Shown here: piece by piece, positions 29,713 through 39,335 of the stretch
Layout: every line of letters starts with the position of its first letter
Position numbering within the stretch: the stretch's first letter is position 1
Assembly: GCF_022230885.1 (NCBI RefSeq)
Contig: NZ_JAKGCT010000004.1
Span: 1,798,001-1,862,000 of the forward strand
Reading direction: 5' to 3'
Length of the DNA stretch: 64,000 nt
From: Paenalcaligenes niemegkensis
GTDB taxonomy: Bacteria > Pseudomonadota > Gammaproteobacteria > Burkholderiales > Burkholderiaceae_B
Program-made: the position numbers and the translations under genes
Notes under the pieces: generated by a model
What the model saw: only the letters and a program-made list of their open reading frames with translations
Database searches by the model: none
Told to the model about the DNA's origin: nothing

Positions 29713-29736
29713 GTTAACAAACAAAGGAAGGATCAC

Positions 29737-30270
29737 ATGGAACAATATCACGCCACTACTATTATTGCTGTTCGCCGCGGCGAAGACGTCGCCATTGGTG
29801 GCGATGGGCAGGTCACGCTGGGCAACGTTGTTGTCAAGGCAACGGCCAGAAAAATTCGTCGCCTGCATAAAGACTCGGTTCTTGCCGGCTTTGCAGGGGC
29901 TACTGCCGACGCCTTTACCCTGCTTGAGCTTTTCGAAGCCAAACTCGAAAAGCACCAGGGTAATTTGCTGCGCGGCGCGGTAGAACTCACTCGAGACTGG
30001 CGCACCGATCGTGCCCTTCGCCGACTCGAAGCCATGCTAATTGTTGCCGACAAAGAACACACGCTCGTGCTGACAGGCAACGGTGATGTACTGGAGCCTG
30101 AGCACGGTCTCGCCGCTATCGGTTCGGGCGGATCATACGCCCAGTCAGCAGGCCTGGCACTTTTACATAACACCGATCTCACACCCGCCGAAATTGTGAA
30201 AAAATCGCTGGAAATCGCTGGCGACCTCTGCATCTATACTAATAATAATCACGTTGTTGAAACGCTTTGA
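29737..30270 (+). CDS. hslV: ATP-dependent protease subunit HslV
   Basis: Proteolytic core of the HslUV (ClpYQ) protease. [14 protein letters not shown] contains the N-terminal threonine nucleophile exposed after removal of the propeptide. [28 protein letters not shown] and [15 protein letters not shown] are family blocks. The 177-residue length is normal. AAAGGAAGG precedes the start. The stop overlaps a TTG in the hslU frame, and hslU follows closely. Confidence 0.96.
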   Translation: MEQYHATTIIAVRRGEDVAIGGDGQVTLGNVVVKATARKIRRLHKDSVLAGFAGATADAFTLLELFEAKLEKHQGNLLRGAVELTRDWRTDRALRRLEAMLIVADKEHTLVLTGNGDVLEPEHGLAAIGSGGSYAQSAGLALLHNTDLTPAEIVKKSLEIAGDLCIYTNNNHVVETL

Positions 30271-30293
30271 CTACCGAAAAGGCTATCCATTCT

Positions 30294-31625
30294 ATGTCCG
30301 CATCGTCTATGACTCCCGGGGAAATCGTCTCCGAACTCGATAAAAACATCGTTGGTCAAAACCGCGCCAAGCGCTCGGTTGCCGTGGCCCTACGTAACCG
30401 TTGGCGCCGTCAGCAAGTAGCCGAGCCACTCCGTCACGAAATCGTTCCCAAAAACATTTTAATGATCGGGCCTACCGGTGTAGGCAAGACCGAAATAGCA
30501 CGCCGTCTGGCCAAGCTGGCAAATGCGCCCTTCATTAAAATCGAAGCAACAAAGTTTACCGAAGTCGGCTATGTAGGCCGAGACGTCGAAACTATTATTC
30601 GCGATCTTGTCGATGCTTCAGTCAAGCAAACCCGTGAACTGGAAATGCGTCGCGTACGCAGTCATGCTGAAGAGGCTGCCGAAGATCGTATTCTTGATGC
30701 CCTGGTCCCGCCGGCTCGTGATAGCTATGGTCAGCCCGAGCGTGAAGAAACCAGTACGCGACAGGTGTTTCGCAAGCGCCTGCGTGAAGGCTCTATCGAT
30801 GACACTGAAATCGAAATCGATATCGCGCAAGCCGCTCCACAAATGGAAATCATGGCCCCTCCCGGCATGGAAGAAATGACTGAGCAGCTGCGGGGCATGT
30901 TTGCAGGCCTGGGCCGAGACAAAACCAAGAAGCGCAAACTCAAAATCAAAGAGGCGTTCAAACTGCTGATCGACGAAGAGGCGGCCAAACGCGTTAACGA
31001 AGATGAACTGCGCACTGCAGCCGTGCATAACGCCGAGCAAAACGGTATCGTGTTCCTGGACGAAATCGATAAGATTACTGCCCGGGAAGGCAATACCAGC
31101 GGCGAGGTCTCCCGCCAAGGTGTGCAGCGCGACTTATTGCCGCTAGTCGAAGGCACTACCGTTAACACCAAATACGGTGTGGTACGTACTGACCATATCT
31201 TGTTTATTGCCTCCGGCGCCTTTCATTTGTCGCGCCCTTCAGACCTGATCCCCGAACTGCAGGGTCGCTTCCCGATTCGTGTCGAACTCGACTCCCTTAC
31301 CGCCGACGATTTTGTCAAAATCTTGTCTGACACCGACTCCTCGCTAACCAAGCAATACACCGCGCTACTGGGCACCGAGAACGTAAATCTGGATTTCCGC
31401 CCAGATGGTATACGCCGCCTTGCCGAGCTGGCCTTTGAAGTAAACGAGCGTACCGAAAATATTGGCGCCCGCAGGCTCTATACCGTCATGGAAAAACTGC
31501 TGGATGATTTATCGTACGAAGCAGGCAGTAAAGCTGAGCAAAATGTAGTCATTGACGCTGACTACGTTAATGAGCAATTACAGGAAACTGCTGCAAGCCA
31601 GGACTTGGCCCGATACGTGCTGTAA
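30294..31625 (+). CDS. hslU: ATP-dependent protease ATPase subunit HslU
   Basis: AAA+ unfoldase that feeds HslV. From ATG 30294 the protein is 443 residues, as in E. coli; an in-frame TTG at 30267 would add nine residues and overlap hslV. Landmarks are [22 protein letters not shown], Walker [16 protein letters not shown], the pore loop GYVGRDVE, Walker [11 protein letters not shown], the long I-domain between, and [11 protein letters not shown]. The C-terminal tail RYVL is the HslV-activating peptide. Confidence 0.96.
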   Translation: MSASSMTPGEIVSELDKNIVGQNRAKRSVAVALRNRWRRQQVAEPLRHEIVPKNILMIGPTGVGKTEIARRLAKLANAPFIKIEATKFTEVGYVGRDVETIIRDLVDASVKQTRELEMRRVRSHAEEAAEDRILDALVPPARDSYGQPEREETSTRQVFRKRLREGSIDDTEIEIDIAQAAPQMEIMAPPGMEEMTEQLRGMFAGLGRDKTKKRKLKIKEAFKLLIDEEAAKRVNEDELRTAAVHNAEQNGIVFLDEIDKITAREGNTSGEVSRQGVQRDLLPLVEGTTVNTKYGVVRTDHILFIASGAFHLSRPSDLIPELQGRFPIRVELDSLTADDFVKILSDTDSSLTKQYTALLGTENVNLDFRPDGIRRLAELAFEVNERTENIGARRLYTVMEKLLDDLSYEAGSKAEQNVVIDADYVNEQLQETAASQDLARYVL

Positions 31626-31645
31626 TTCGACCCTACGCAAAAACG

Positions 31646-31681
31646 AGCCCCCGCTTCTTTCACGAAACGGGGGCTTCTTAT
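31646..31681 (+). terminator. Terminator after hslU
   Basis: Stem AGCCCCCG / CGGGGGCT followed by TCTTATTT. Confidence 0.8.
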
Positions 31682-31732
31682 TTAAAGTTAAAGCAGCGTA
31701 ACCCAGCTCTTTCGGTACTCCCATCTGGCATT

Positions 31733-32038
31733 TTATTTTTGTATTTTCGTCACCACATACTGTTCATTTTCGCGCTTTGCCGTGAAACGCACCTTGTCAC
31801 CAGGCTTGATATCGCCCAATAAGGCGGGATCAATTTTGTACACCAAAGTCATGGCAGGTAATTGCAAAGCGTCAATACTTCCGTGTTTAAGGGTGATCTT
31901 CTGCGCGGACACATCGATGCGACGGACCTCGCCGGTAGCTGTAGCTTCTTGGACCTGAGCCACGCTAACATAGGCAGTTGTACTGAGTGCCAGCCCAAGC
32001 AGCGCGGCAGATGCCAAACGAGACGAATAAAAAGTCAT
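31733..32038 (-). CDS. Periplasmic CusF-like protein with altered copper ligands
   Basis: A 101-residue exported protein: signal peptide to about residue 27 (AYVSVAQ), then a small OB-fold domain. GEVRRIDVSAQKITLKHGSIDALQLPAMTLVYKI aligns with CusF. CusF binds Cu(I) with His36, Trp44, Met47 and Met49; here the His and first Met are kept but the Trp position is Leu and the second Met is Leu. No copper efflux genes are adjacent, so the usual partnership with CusCBA cannot be assumed. It may bind copper weakly or have another role. Confidence 0.8.
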   Translation of the reverse strand: MTFYSSRLASAALLGLALSTTAYVSVAQVQEATATGEVRRIDVSAQKITLKHGSIDALQLPAMTLVYKIDPALLGDIKPGDKVRFTAKRENEQYVVTKIQK

Positions 32039-32128
32039 ACACTACACTCCAAAAAACCAGGATGAGAGAACCAGGGCGGTAAAACCCTCATCGTCTCTAA
32101 AAGCATAACGCGATTGAAAGGAAAAATC

Positions 32129-32647
32129 TTGTCTGATTCATTACACGATTATGTATTACGCGAAGCGACGCCTGAAGACGTGCCTCAAATACATAGGCTC
32201 ATGCTGGAAATGGCAGCGTTTGAAAATCTTATGGATCAGTTCCAGGCAACTGAAAATAGCCTGCATGACAACCTGTTCAGTATTCCGCCTGCTGTTAACT
32301 GTTCAGTGATTGTCCATCAAGACAATCCGCAACAGCTGGTGTCCTACCTTATGTGGTTTCATAACTATTCGTCTTTTTTGGCAAAGCGCGGACTGTACCT
32401 GGAAGACATATATATCGTTCCCGCACACCGTCGCAAAGGCCTGGGAAAATATGCATTGCAGCATCTTGCAGCAAAAGCAATTGAACTGGGTTGTGGACGA
32501 TTCGAATGGGTAGTCCTTGACTGGAACCAAAATGCAATCGATTTTTATGAGCAACAAGGTGCATCCGTACTGCCCGAATGGCGAGTGGTACGAATAGCCG
32601 GCGAAGCACTTGTCCGCCTTGCAAATACAAACAACACAAACACTTAA
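32129..32647 (+). CDS. GNAT family N-acetyltransferase
   Basis: A 172-residue acetyl-CoA-dependent N-acetyltransferase. The acetyl-CoA site is IVPAHRRKGLGKYALQHLAAKA, preceded by LYLEDIYIVP and followed by FEWVVLDWNQNAIDFYEQQGA. This arrangement is typical of the diamine/spermidine N-acetyltransferase-like subgroup. I chose TTG 32129 because GAAAGGA precedes it at the right distance; another TTG at 32114 lies in the same frame. The substrate is unknown. The downstream adenosyltransferase gene begins 17 bases after the stop. Confidence 0.83.
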   Translation: MSDSLHDYVLREATPEDVPQIHRLMLEMAAFENLMDQFQATENSLHDNLFSIPPAVNCSVIVHQDNPQQLVSYLMWFHNYSSFLAKRGLYLEDIYIVPAHRRKGLGKYALQHLAAKAIELGCGRFEWVVLDWNQNAIDFYEQQGASVLPEWRVVRIAGEALVRLANTNNTNT

Positions 32648-32663
32648 CCAGGCAGATCTTCAT

Positions 32664-33206
32664 ATGGCAACCCGTTTATCAGTGATCACTACACGCACCG
32701 GCGACGGTGGACAAACCGGCCTGGGGGATGGCACACGTATTGCCAAGCACAGTCTGCGCATTCACGCCCTGGGAGACGTTGACGAGCTCAACAGCGTTAT
32801 TGGGCTCTGGCGTTGCGAGTCTCTGCCCGCCGACATAGATGAGGTGCTTTCAAGCGTACAGCACGACCTGTTCGATATGGGCGCCGAACTGTGCATACCC
32901 GGACATATTGCCATGAAAGAAAGCCATGTACTGGCGCTGGAAGAGGCCCTGAAACATTACAATGCCGACCTGGGAAAGCTTGAAGAGTTCATCTTGCCTG
33001 GGGGGACAAAGGCTGCTTCAATGGCCCATATGGCACGCACGGTATCCAGACGCGCCGAACGGGCAGTGGTAGCCCTGATGCAGGAAGAAACCATCGAGCC
33101 TCCCATACAGCAATACTTAAATCGTTTGTCCGACCTTTGCTTCGTACTTGCGCGAGCCTTGAACAGGTCTGCCGGACAGGGCGACGTACTGTGGAAACGC
33201 AAGTAA
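32664..33206 (+). CDS. Cob(I)alamin adenosyltransferase, PduO type
   Basis: Transfers adenosyl from ATP to corrinoid, making coenzyme B12. ATG 32664 gives MATRLSVITTRTGDGGQTGLGDG, the PduO N-terminus with the ATP-binding TRTGDGG. SLRIHALGDVDELNSVIG, EEFILPGGTKAASMAHMARTVSRRAERAVV and YLNRLSDLCFVLARALN are further family blocks. The 180-residue length is normal. No B12 synthesis genes or riboswitch are nearby. Confidence 0.94.
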   Translation: MATRLSVITTRTGDGGQTGLGDGTRIAKHSLRIHALGDVDELNSVIGLWRCESLPADIDEVLSSVQHDLFDMGAELCIPGHIAMKESHVLALEEALKHYNADLGKLEEFILPGGTKAASMAHMARTVSRRAERAVVALMQEETIEPPIQQYLNRLSDLCFVLARALNRSAGQGDVLWKRK

Positions 33207-33252
33207 GGTTAAAACCATCCGGCATTAGCCCATATGCGCAACAGGCATGTCG

Positions 33253-34290
33253 TCACTCCAGGCGCTCCAGATTTCGAAAACGATACACAGGCGCCTCTAG
33301 AGGATGAGTGTAGATCTCCCATAGCACCTGCGACCCTTCAAGCCGTATGTCAGCGGTGGCCAGCGTGTTTTCGTCATCGCTGTCGTCGGCAGCCTTTCTG
33401 AAAATTGGAAACTGCTCCACGCTGTTATCCGCCAAAATCGTTAAAGGATTAACGCTGCCGGTTGCCAACTGTTGAGAAAGCAACGCAGTCCCTACTTTTT
33501 GGCGATGCTCTGAAGAAGCGGTAACACGCTGCTCGAAGCCCTTGCTTGCATCATGAACAGCGTGATTGGCATGTAGGAGAGCTTGCCGGGTTTTCAGCGC
33601 CGAGACATAAAACTGACTGAACTCTACACTCAACAGCGTAGTCGAACCCTGCATACCCAAGCTCAAATGAAAAGCACCTGACCGCTTAGCTTCTTGCAAC
33701 ACGGCCACCGCTGATTCCAAAGAAGACTCCTCTAATATCTGGCGGGTGAGCACCATGCGGGGGACACCTGCCTCAACGCCTAGCGCCCGCACGTTGTTAA
33801 CCGTCATGGCAAGACCGTACTCGTTAACTGCTATCGTGTGGCCGGGAATAGATCCCGGATACAAAAATGAAATGAAGCTCGCCCCTTCACTAGAACAAAT
33901 GTAGGCAAGCCCGCAGCTTCCCGCAAAGCCCGGGTCGCCATCTTCATTGTGGGTAATACGCGGCACATTTTCGTGCGGTAATTGCACCGTCGTGCAGCCA
34001 TCTGGAGCCATCGCCCAGAGATCGCCCCGGCAATTCCAGAGAAATACGTCATCAAAGGGCAATCCCAGCCCTTGGGCCAAACCCAGAAGCTCTTGCCAGA
34101 CACGAGGATAGTTTTGCTGCACCAGACTTTGCATCCGCTTGGCCTGCAGTGTGTGGCGCCATTGCATTACCCCTTTCCAGGCGTCAGAGTCCAACAGGTG
34201 GTTATGCACGGCATCATGCCCGAAACGTCCAAGCGCCACACCGACCTCGTGGGCAGTGCCATTAATTTCTATATATTTCAAAGTTGCCAT
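33253..34290 (-). CDS. C45 family autoprocessing acyltransferase/peptidase
   Basis: Member of the acyl-CoA:6-aminopenicillanic acid acyltransferase (AAT) family, N-terminal-nucleophile hydrolases that self-cleave before a cysteine. The nucleophile is Cys99 in APDGCTTV, at the same distance from the start as Cys103 of the fungal enzyme. ITHNEDGDP, SIPGHTIAVNEYGLAMTVNNV and HANHA follow as in the family. Such enzymes cut or make amide bonds of acylated amines; the bacterial substrates are mostly unknown. ATG 34290 overlaps the RpiR gene stop (TAATG), so the two are co-translated. Confidence 0.85.
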   Translation of the reverse strand: MATLKYIEINGTAHEVGVALGRFGHDAVHNHLLDSDAWKGVMQWRHTLQAKRMQSLVQQNYPRVWQELLGLAQGLGLPFDDVFLWNCRGDLWAMAPDGCTTVQLPHENVPRITHNEDGDPGFAGSCGLAYICSSEGASFISFLYPGSIPGHTIAVNEYGLAMTVNNVRALGVEAGVPRMVLTRQILEESSLESAVAVLQEAKRSGAFHLSLGMQGSTTLLSVEFSQFYVSALKTRQALLHANHAVHDASKGFEQRVTASSEHRQKVGTALLSQQLATGSVNPLTILADNSVEQFPIFRKAADDSDDENTLATADIRLEGSQVLWEIYTHPLEAPVYRFRNLERLE

Positions 34291-35176
34291 TATTCTTGAT
34301 TCCAATAGGCACCAGTCTGGTGAAGTTGATTTTCAGCCTGTTCGATACCGCTCACAGCGCGTCGGCCAGTTTTGGCCAGCAGCTGTTCTACCAGCACCTC
34401 GACCAGAGCAACCGACGCACTTGATGAAGGAAAAAAGAAGGTACATCTGTGCTGAACAACAACGATTGGTCCGCCTCGAGTGCAATGGGTGCCACCAAGC
34501 TATCACAGATGGCCAATACCTTGCTATTGGCCGCACGGGCGGCTTCATAGACCCTGACCACTTCGTGGGAGTATGGCGCAAAACCTATCAATACCACCAC
34601 ATCACCGGGCTCAAGAGTACGCAGTTCAACCTCTAAGGTTCCCGCGTCGCTGCGCAACATCGTTACAGAAGGCCTGAACAGACGATACAGGTAATGAAAA
34701 CTAAAGGCCGCGGCGTACGAGGCCCTGAAACCTGCCACGAAAACACGTTTAGCCTTAACAACCAGCTCTACCGCCAGCGGCAAGCGGTCAGCATTCAAAT
34801 CGATCAGCAATTGCACATTCAGCGACTGCGCCGCAACCATCTTTTCAGCCATTCCCCGTGGGTTGCGGCTCTTTACAACAGCCTTTGCCTGCTCAGCGTA
34901 ACGCTTAGGGCCCCGGCGCAGCGATCGAACGAAGATATCTTTAATTTCGGACCAGCCGGCGTACCCCAAGGACTGTGCTAAACGGACCAAGGTCGCTGGC
35001 TGTACTTCTGCCCGCACCGCAATCGCGCGCATGGAGACAGTGGCAATATCTTCGGGATGCTCCAGCAAATAACGGGCTCCGACCTGAAACTGAGGGGACA
35101 TCCCGGCGAATTCACCTTGTAATCGCTGGGTCAGGGCTTCGATGGTAGCTGGTGGGCTAGAGGTTTCTTTAATCAT
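34290..35176 (-). CDS. RpiR/MurR family transcriptional regulator (frame broken at 34429-34436)
   Basis: N-terminal HTH_6 domain (GARYLLEHPEDIATVSMRAIAVRAEVQPATLVRLAQSLGY) followed by a SIS sugar-phosphate/ligand domain (VFVAGFRASYAAAFSFHYLYRLF, GDVVVLIGFAPYSHEVV, KVLAICDS). The frame breaks after VPSFF; one extra base restores PSSSASVALVEVLVEQLLAKTG and runs to a TAA at 34290, giving ~295 residues. It is divergent from the aminotransferase gene and upstream of the C45 gene, so it probably controls this catabolic locus. The ligand is unknown. Confidence 0.88.
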
Positions 35177-35256
35177 ATGCAGAGTATATCGCGGGTGGCT
35201 GCAGCTAATTGACCACAGCCTGGTCAGGGGTTCTCGTTAGCCGGGTACCAGCTATT

Positions 35257-35300
35257 GATTTATTTGTTGCATAGGATACTATTAAAACAACAAATGATTC
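35257..35300. promoter_or_regulatory. Inverted repeat in the RpiR/aminotransferase divergent promoter
   Basis: The arms GATTTATTTGTTG and CAACAAATGATTC (two mismatches) are separated by 18 bases and lie 43 bp before the aminotransferase start. It is the best operator candidate for the adjacent RpiR regulator; binding is inferred. Confidence 0.4.
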
Positions 35301-35342
35301 ATCCATTCAACTCCCCCATTCACCTAGACGGCGAGCTGCTTT

Positions 35343-36686
35343 ATGTCATACGTATTCCATCGCAACCCCAAGTCCGAGCTACCTTATGCCGTACGTGGCG
35401 AAGGCATTGAAATCGTTGATCAAAATGGCAAACGTTATATTGACGCCTCAGGCGGTGCCGCCGTCTCATGCCTGGGGCACAGTCACCCAGACGTGATCGC
35501 TGCCATCAAAAGGCAAGTTGATGCCCTGGCCTATGCACACTCATCGTTCTTTACAACCCAGGCCGCTGAAGACCTCGCCTCTTTTCTCGCCGAACGCTCT
35601 CCCGGCGACTTAAATCACATTTATTTTGTGTCCGGTGGCTCTGAGGCAATTGAAGCGGCCTTGAAGCTGGCTCGTCAGTACTTTGTGGAAATTAATCAGC
35701 CTGGCCGTAGTGTTTTTATTGCACGCCGGCAAAGCTATCATGGCAACACCTTAGGCGCACTGGCTATCGGTGGGAATGCGTGGCGTCGTGCCCCCTTTCT
35801 TCCCTTACTCACCGAAACGCATCATGTTTCGCCCTGCTATGCCTATAGAGATCAGGCTCAGGGCGAAAGTGAACTGGACTACGCGCAGCGCTTAGCCGAT
35901 GAACTTGAGCAAAAGATACTGGAAATCGGTGCGGAAAAGGTTGCAGCCTTTGTAGCAGAGCCCGTCGTAGGAGCTACCGCAGGAGTCCTGCCTCCGGTAG
36001 AAGGTTACCTGCAAAAGATTCGCGATGTATGCGATCGCTATGGCGTGCTGCTGATTTTTGATGAAGTGATGGCAGGAATGGGCCGCACCGGTCATTTATT
36101 CGCCTGCGCCGAAGATAGTGTAGTCCCTGATATCCTCACGATTGCCAAAGGCCTCGGCGCAGGTTATCAGCCAATCGGCGCCATGCTGGCCAGCGATCGT
36201 ATCTACCAGCGTATTGTGGAAGGATCAGGTTTCTTTCAGCATGGCCACACCTATATGGGGCATGCAGCGGCATGCGCGGCTGCGCTTGAAGTTCAACGGG
36301 TGATTGAACGCGATCAGTTGCTGGAAAACGTACGTGCCCGGGGAGAACAGCTGCGAGCTGAGCTGCATCAACAGCTGGATGGCCACCCGAATGTAGGCGA
36401 TATACGTGGCCGCGGCTTATTCGTGGGCATCGAGCTGGTTGCTGACAAAAACACAAAGCGTCCCTTAGACCCCTCCTTGAAAACCCACGCTAAACTTAAA
36501 GCCGTAGCCAAAGAAAAAGGCATCATGATTTACCCCATGGGCGGCACGGTTGACGGGGTGCACGGAGACCATATTTTGCTCGCACCGCCCTTTATTTGCA
36601 CGGCGGATGATATCAGCCGCATTGTAGCGCTGGTTTGCGAAACCGTACTTGATGTACTGCCAGTGCCTGTAGATGCCAAGCTATAG
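35343..36686 (+). CDS. Class III pyridoxal-phosphate aminotransferase
   Basis: A 447-residue omega-transaminase-type enzyme transferring an amino group from an amine or omega-amino acid to a keto acid. Visible are ASGGAAVSCLGHSHP, FVSGGSEAIEAALKLARQY, the PLP phosphate region SYHGNTLGALA, the aspartate in LLIFDEVMAGMGRTG, the PLP lysine in LTIAKGLGAGYQPIGAM and HGHTYMGHAAACAAAL. The substrate cannot be read. It faces the RpiR gene and precedes the CMD-family gene, forming the plus-strand half of the island. Confidence 0.93.
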   Translation: MSYVFHRNPKSELPYAVRGEGIEIVDQNGKRYIDASGGAAVSCLGHSHPDVIAAIKRQVDALAYAHSSFFTTQAAEDLASFLAERSPGDLNHIYFVSGGSEAIEAALKLARQYFVEINQPGRSVFIARRQSYHGNTLGALAIGGNAWRRAPFLPLLTETHHVSPCYAYRDQAQGESELDYAQRLADELEQKILEIGAEKVAAFVAEPVVGATAGVLPPVEGYLQKIRDVCDRYGVLLIFDEVMAGMGRTGHLFACAEDSVVPDILTIAKGLGAGYQPIGAMLASDRIYQRIVEGSGFFQHGHTYMGHAAACAAALEVQRVIERDQLLENVRARGEQLRAELHQQLDGHPNVGDIRGRGLFVGIELVADKNTKRPLDPSLKTHAKLKAVAKEKGIMIYPMGGTVDGVHGDHILLAPPFICTADDISRIVALVCETVLDVLPVPVDAKL

Positions 36687-36708
36687 CCTATTATGTAAAA
36701 ACTGAGTC

Positions 36709-36755
36709 AGGCCAGCCAGCCGCAATCATCGCAAAGCGGTCCGGCCGGCTGGCCT
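36709..36755. repeat. Long GC-rich hairpin between aminotransferase and CMD genes
   Basis: The arms AGGCCAGCCAGCCG and CGGCCGGCTGGCCT (one mismatch) enclose a 19-base loop. No T-tract follows, so it may be a processing or stabilising element rather than a terminator. Confidence 0.5.
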
Positions 36756-36789
36756 TGTCTATCGTGAACAAACTCTAACTGGAGGCCCC

Positions 36790-37323
36790 ATGGCACGTAT
36801 TCCTTATGCTGATCTAAGCAATCCTGATATCAGTCCCCTGGTGAGCGATATCGTAGCGCAGCGCGGTAGCGTATTACACCTCTATCAAATGCTGCTGAAT
36901 AGTCCACGGGTGGCCTCGGGATGGCTAAATCATTTAAGTGGCATACGCTTACACAGCAGCTTGCCCGGTGATCTGCGAGAACTCGTTATTATGCGGGTAG
37001 CCCTGTTGAACCGGGCTCCCTATGAAGCAGATCAGCATGCTCCAATTGCTCTAAAAGAAGGACTGAGCCAAGCCCAGCTTGATGCCCTGGAGGAATGGTC
37101 TGCATCCAGTCTTTTTGACGAACGGGCACGCGCCGTTTTAGCCTACACCGATGAAATGACACTAAATGTGCAAGTACCCAAGGCTGTGTTCGAACAGATC
37201 AATGCGCATTTCACCACCAAAGAGATCGTAGAGCTAACTGCTACTGTGGCCACCTACAACATGGTTTCACGATTTCTGGAGGCCCTGGAGATTCATAGCG
37301 ACGACGCAGATAATAGCGCTTGA
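36790..37323 (+). CDS. Carboxymuconolactone decarboxylase (AhpD-like) family protein
   Basis: A 177-residue all-helical protein. LRELVIMRVALLNRAPYEADQHAPIALKEGLSQAQLDAL is the CMD core. The AhpD CXXC pair is absent (no cysteine in this region), so peroxidase-reducing activity is unlikely; it belongs with CMD members of unclear function found in catabolic operons. It has its own ribosome site (TGGAGG). It converges on the N-formylglutamate amidohydrolase gene. Confidence 0.87.
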   Translation: MARIPYADLSNPDISPLVSDIVAQRGSVLHLYQMLLNSPRVASGWLNHLSGIRLHSSLPGDLRELVIMRVALLNRAPYEADQHAPIALKEGLSQAQLDALEEWSASSLFDERARAVLAYTDEMTLNVQVPKAVFEQINAHFTTKEIVELTATVATYNMVSRFLEALEIHSDDADNSA

Positions 37324-37373
37324 ATCAGCCCGGCTTTTACTACACCGCCGATCAATCTCGCTGCAAATTGCTG

Positions 37374-38244
37374 TTAATCGCGTTTTTGCAGCTGTTCCCG
37401 AACATATTCGGCCATAAAGGCACTTAAACCCACCAGATCTTTTTGCAAGTTAAGAAAATTTTCTGTTTTTTCATAATTCAGCTCATTCATATAAAGCGCC
37501 CTGTTGATTTCAACTTGCAGGCTGTGCCGGTTATCACTGGGCTGACCCATTTGAGCGATCAGGGCTACCCCTTATAGGGGTCATTTCGAGCAACACTGTA
37601 GCCCTTGTCCAGCAAAAATTCTCCATGGCCTGAATAAAGCCAGGCTCGCACGTTGTGCCGTCACGATCCCCCAGCACAAAATCGGCCAGAACCTTGCCAT
37701 TTTTTATTCCGAGCGCCTCATAGGCATCTGATGGCATGGAATGCAAGTTCAAATGCCATAAACCTCCAAATTCCTCATACATGGCAGCGGTTTGCGTGGC
37801 CAGCGCTTCATGGTAGGGACGATAGTATTTTCGAATACGATTTTCCACATCGGCCACAAACATTTTGTCATCGTAGATATCTTGCCCACGTGTTTGCTGC
37901 CAAATCAGGCCATGGCCTATGGCTGACTTCTCCGTCGGCTTTAAGGTGGTCGGCCAGGGTTCAGCCAAAATATCGGGGTCTATATCGGTTTCTGCCCGAT
38001 TTGGATCAATATAGCTGCGCGGAAAATTCGCAGCGAGTAAGGTAGCGCCAAAAGCAGGCAGCGACGACCACAGTTCATCCACGTAGGTGTCTTCGCCTGA
38101 CCGCAATACAGAGGCAGGAAGCCGCGATTTAAAATCACGAGGGTACGTCACACCGCTGTGAGGCGAATCACACATTAAAGGAAGTGTGCCCTCGGCGGGC
38201 TGAGTCAGTACATACGGAGAAAAATCGTTATCTGCAAACTGCAT
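37374..38244 (-). CDS. N-formylglutamate amidohydrolase family protein (frame broken at 37614-37618 and 37568-37571)
   Basis: FGase family metal-dependent amidohydrolase; HutG-type members release formate from N-formylglutamate. The N-terminal part has LPLMCDSPHSGVTYPRDF, DTYVDELWSSLPAFGATLL, RSYIDPNRAETDID and WHLNLHSMPS. Two one-base losses split the end: restoring the A/T5 and C4 runs gives EFLLDKGYSVARNDPYKGV, ALIAQMGQP and HSLQVEINRALYMNE up to a stop at 37374, ~290 residues in all. No other hut genes are present, so the substrate may be a different N-acyl amino acid. It is the last gene of the transporter operon. Confidence 0.87.
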
Positions 38245-38279
38245 TTATCTGCTCCTAATATATGTTCTGGCGCACACAG

Positions 38280-39335
38280 TTATACGTGTTCGCCAGGCTG
38301 TTCAAATCCTGGGCTTAAGGTATTTAAAGGCAGGTCATTTAAATGGCAGGCGCTAGCGTGAACAATGCCTTCAGCCGTGGTCTCCAACTCTTTAAGCAGC
38401 GGTTCTTCTTGCACACAACGCTCCATTGCATATGGGCATCGCGGGTGAAAGGCACACCCCGAAGGCGGGTCTAAAGGCGACGGCAATTCGCCCTTGATAG
38501 GTACAAAGTCGCGCCTGGACATGCGCAGCTCGGGAAGCTCTTTAATCAGAGCCTGCGTGTAGGGATGGGCTGATCGCTGGAAAATAGTCGACGTATCGCC
38601 AATTTCGACCACTTTGCCCAGGTACATAATCATGACCCGGTCAGCCAAGTGGCTTACTACACCAAGGTTATGGCTAATAAACAGATAAGTAAGACCTAGC
38701 TCTTTTTGCAACTTAATGAACAGGTTTAGAACTTGAGCTTGAATTGAAACATCGAGCGCAGCCACAGCTTCATCACAAACCAGAATGGTCGGATTTAAAG
38801 CCAGTGCCCTGGCCACCCCGATGCGCTGCCGCTGGCCACCCGAAAACTGATGGGGATAGCGAAAGCGGGTCGATGCGTCTAAACCTACGCGCTCCATCAG
38901 GCCCACAACATAACTTTCCTGTTCAGCTCGACGGATCAAACCGTGTACCACAGGCGCTTCGCCAATAATATCAACCACGCGCATACGCGGATTAAGCGAC
39001 GAGAAGGGATCCTGAAAAATCATCTGTACAGCCAGTTCATATTCCCGTCTGGCTCTGGAGCTTAAATCTCGTACCGGCTGCCCCTTAAACAAAACCTCAC
39101 CTGAAGTGGGCTGCAATATACCAGCGAGCATGCGTCCCAGAGTGGATTTGCCACAGCCTGACTCGCCTACGATGCCTACGACCTCCCCTGCCTTCACCTG
39201 CAAATCAATGCCGGCAACCGCCTGCACAGAGCCCAGTGTCGGTCGCCTTAGCACCCAGTCACTGAAGCGACTAATTGCATCATTAGGCGGAGAGAATTCT
39301 CGGCGTAAATCACTGACTTCTAGTATGAAGCTCAC
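38280..39335 (-). CDS. Oligopeptide/dipeptide ABC transporter ATP-binding protein (OppF/DppF type)
   Basis: A 351-residue ATPase of a peptide-type importer. Walker A is GESGCGKSTLGRML, the signature QFSGGQRQRIGVARAL, Walker B ILVCDEAVAALDVS, and the switch histidine lies in FISHNLGVV. The C-terminal oligopeptide extension with GCAFHPRCPYAMERC carries the cysteines often binding an Fe-S cluster in this subfamily. The ATG overlaps the oppD-type stop by four bases. Confidence 0.93.
   Translation of the reverse strand: MSFILEVSDLRREFSPPNDAISRFSDWVLRRPTLGSVQAVAGIDLQVKAGEVVGIVGESGCGKSTLGRMLAGILQPTSGEVLFKGQPVRDLSSRARREYELAVQMIFQDPFSSLNPRMRVVDIIGEAPVVHGLIRRAEQESYVVGLMERVGLDASTRFRYPHQFSGGQRQRIGVARALALNPTILVCDEAVAALDVSIQAQVLNLFIKLQKELGLTYLFISHNLGVVSHLADRVMIMYLGKVVEIGDTSTIFQRSAHPYTQALIKELPELRMSRRDFVPIKGELPSPLDPPSGCAFHPRCPYAMERCVQEEPLLKELETTAEGIVHASACHLNDLPLNTLSPGFEQPGEHV

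Noticed and set aside
36709-36755. Intrinsic terminator after the aminotransferase
   Set aside because: The stem is strong but no T-tract follows on either strand; listed as a hairpin only.
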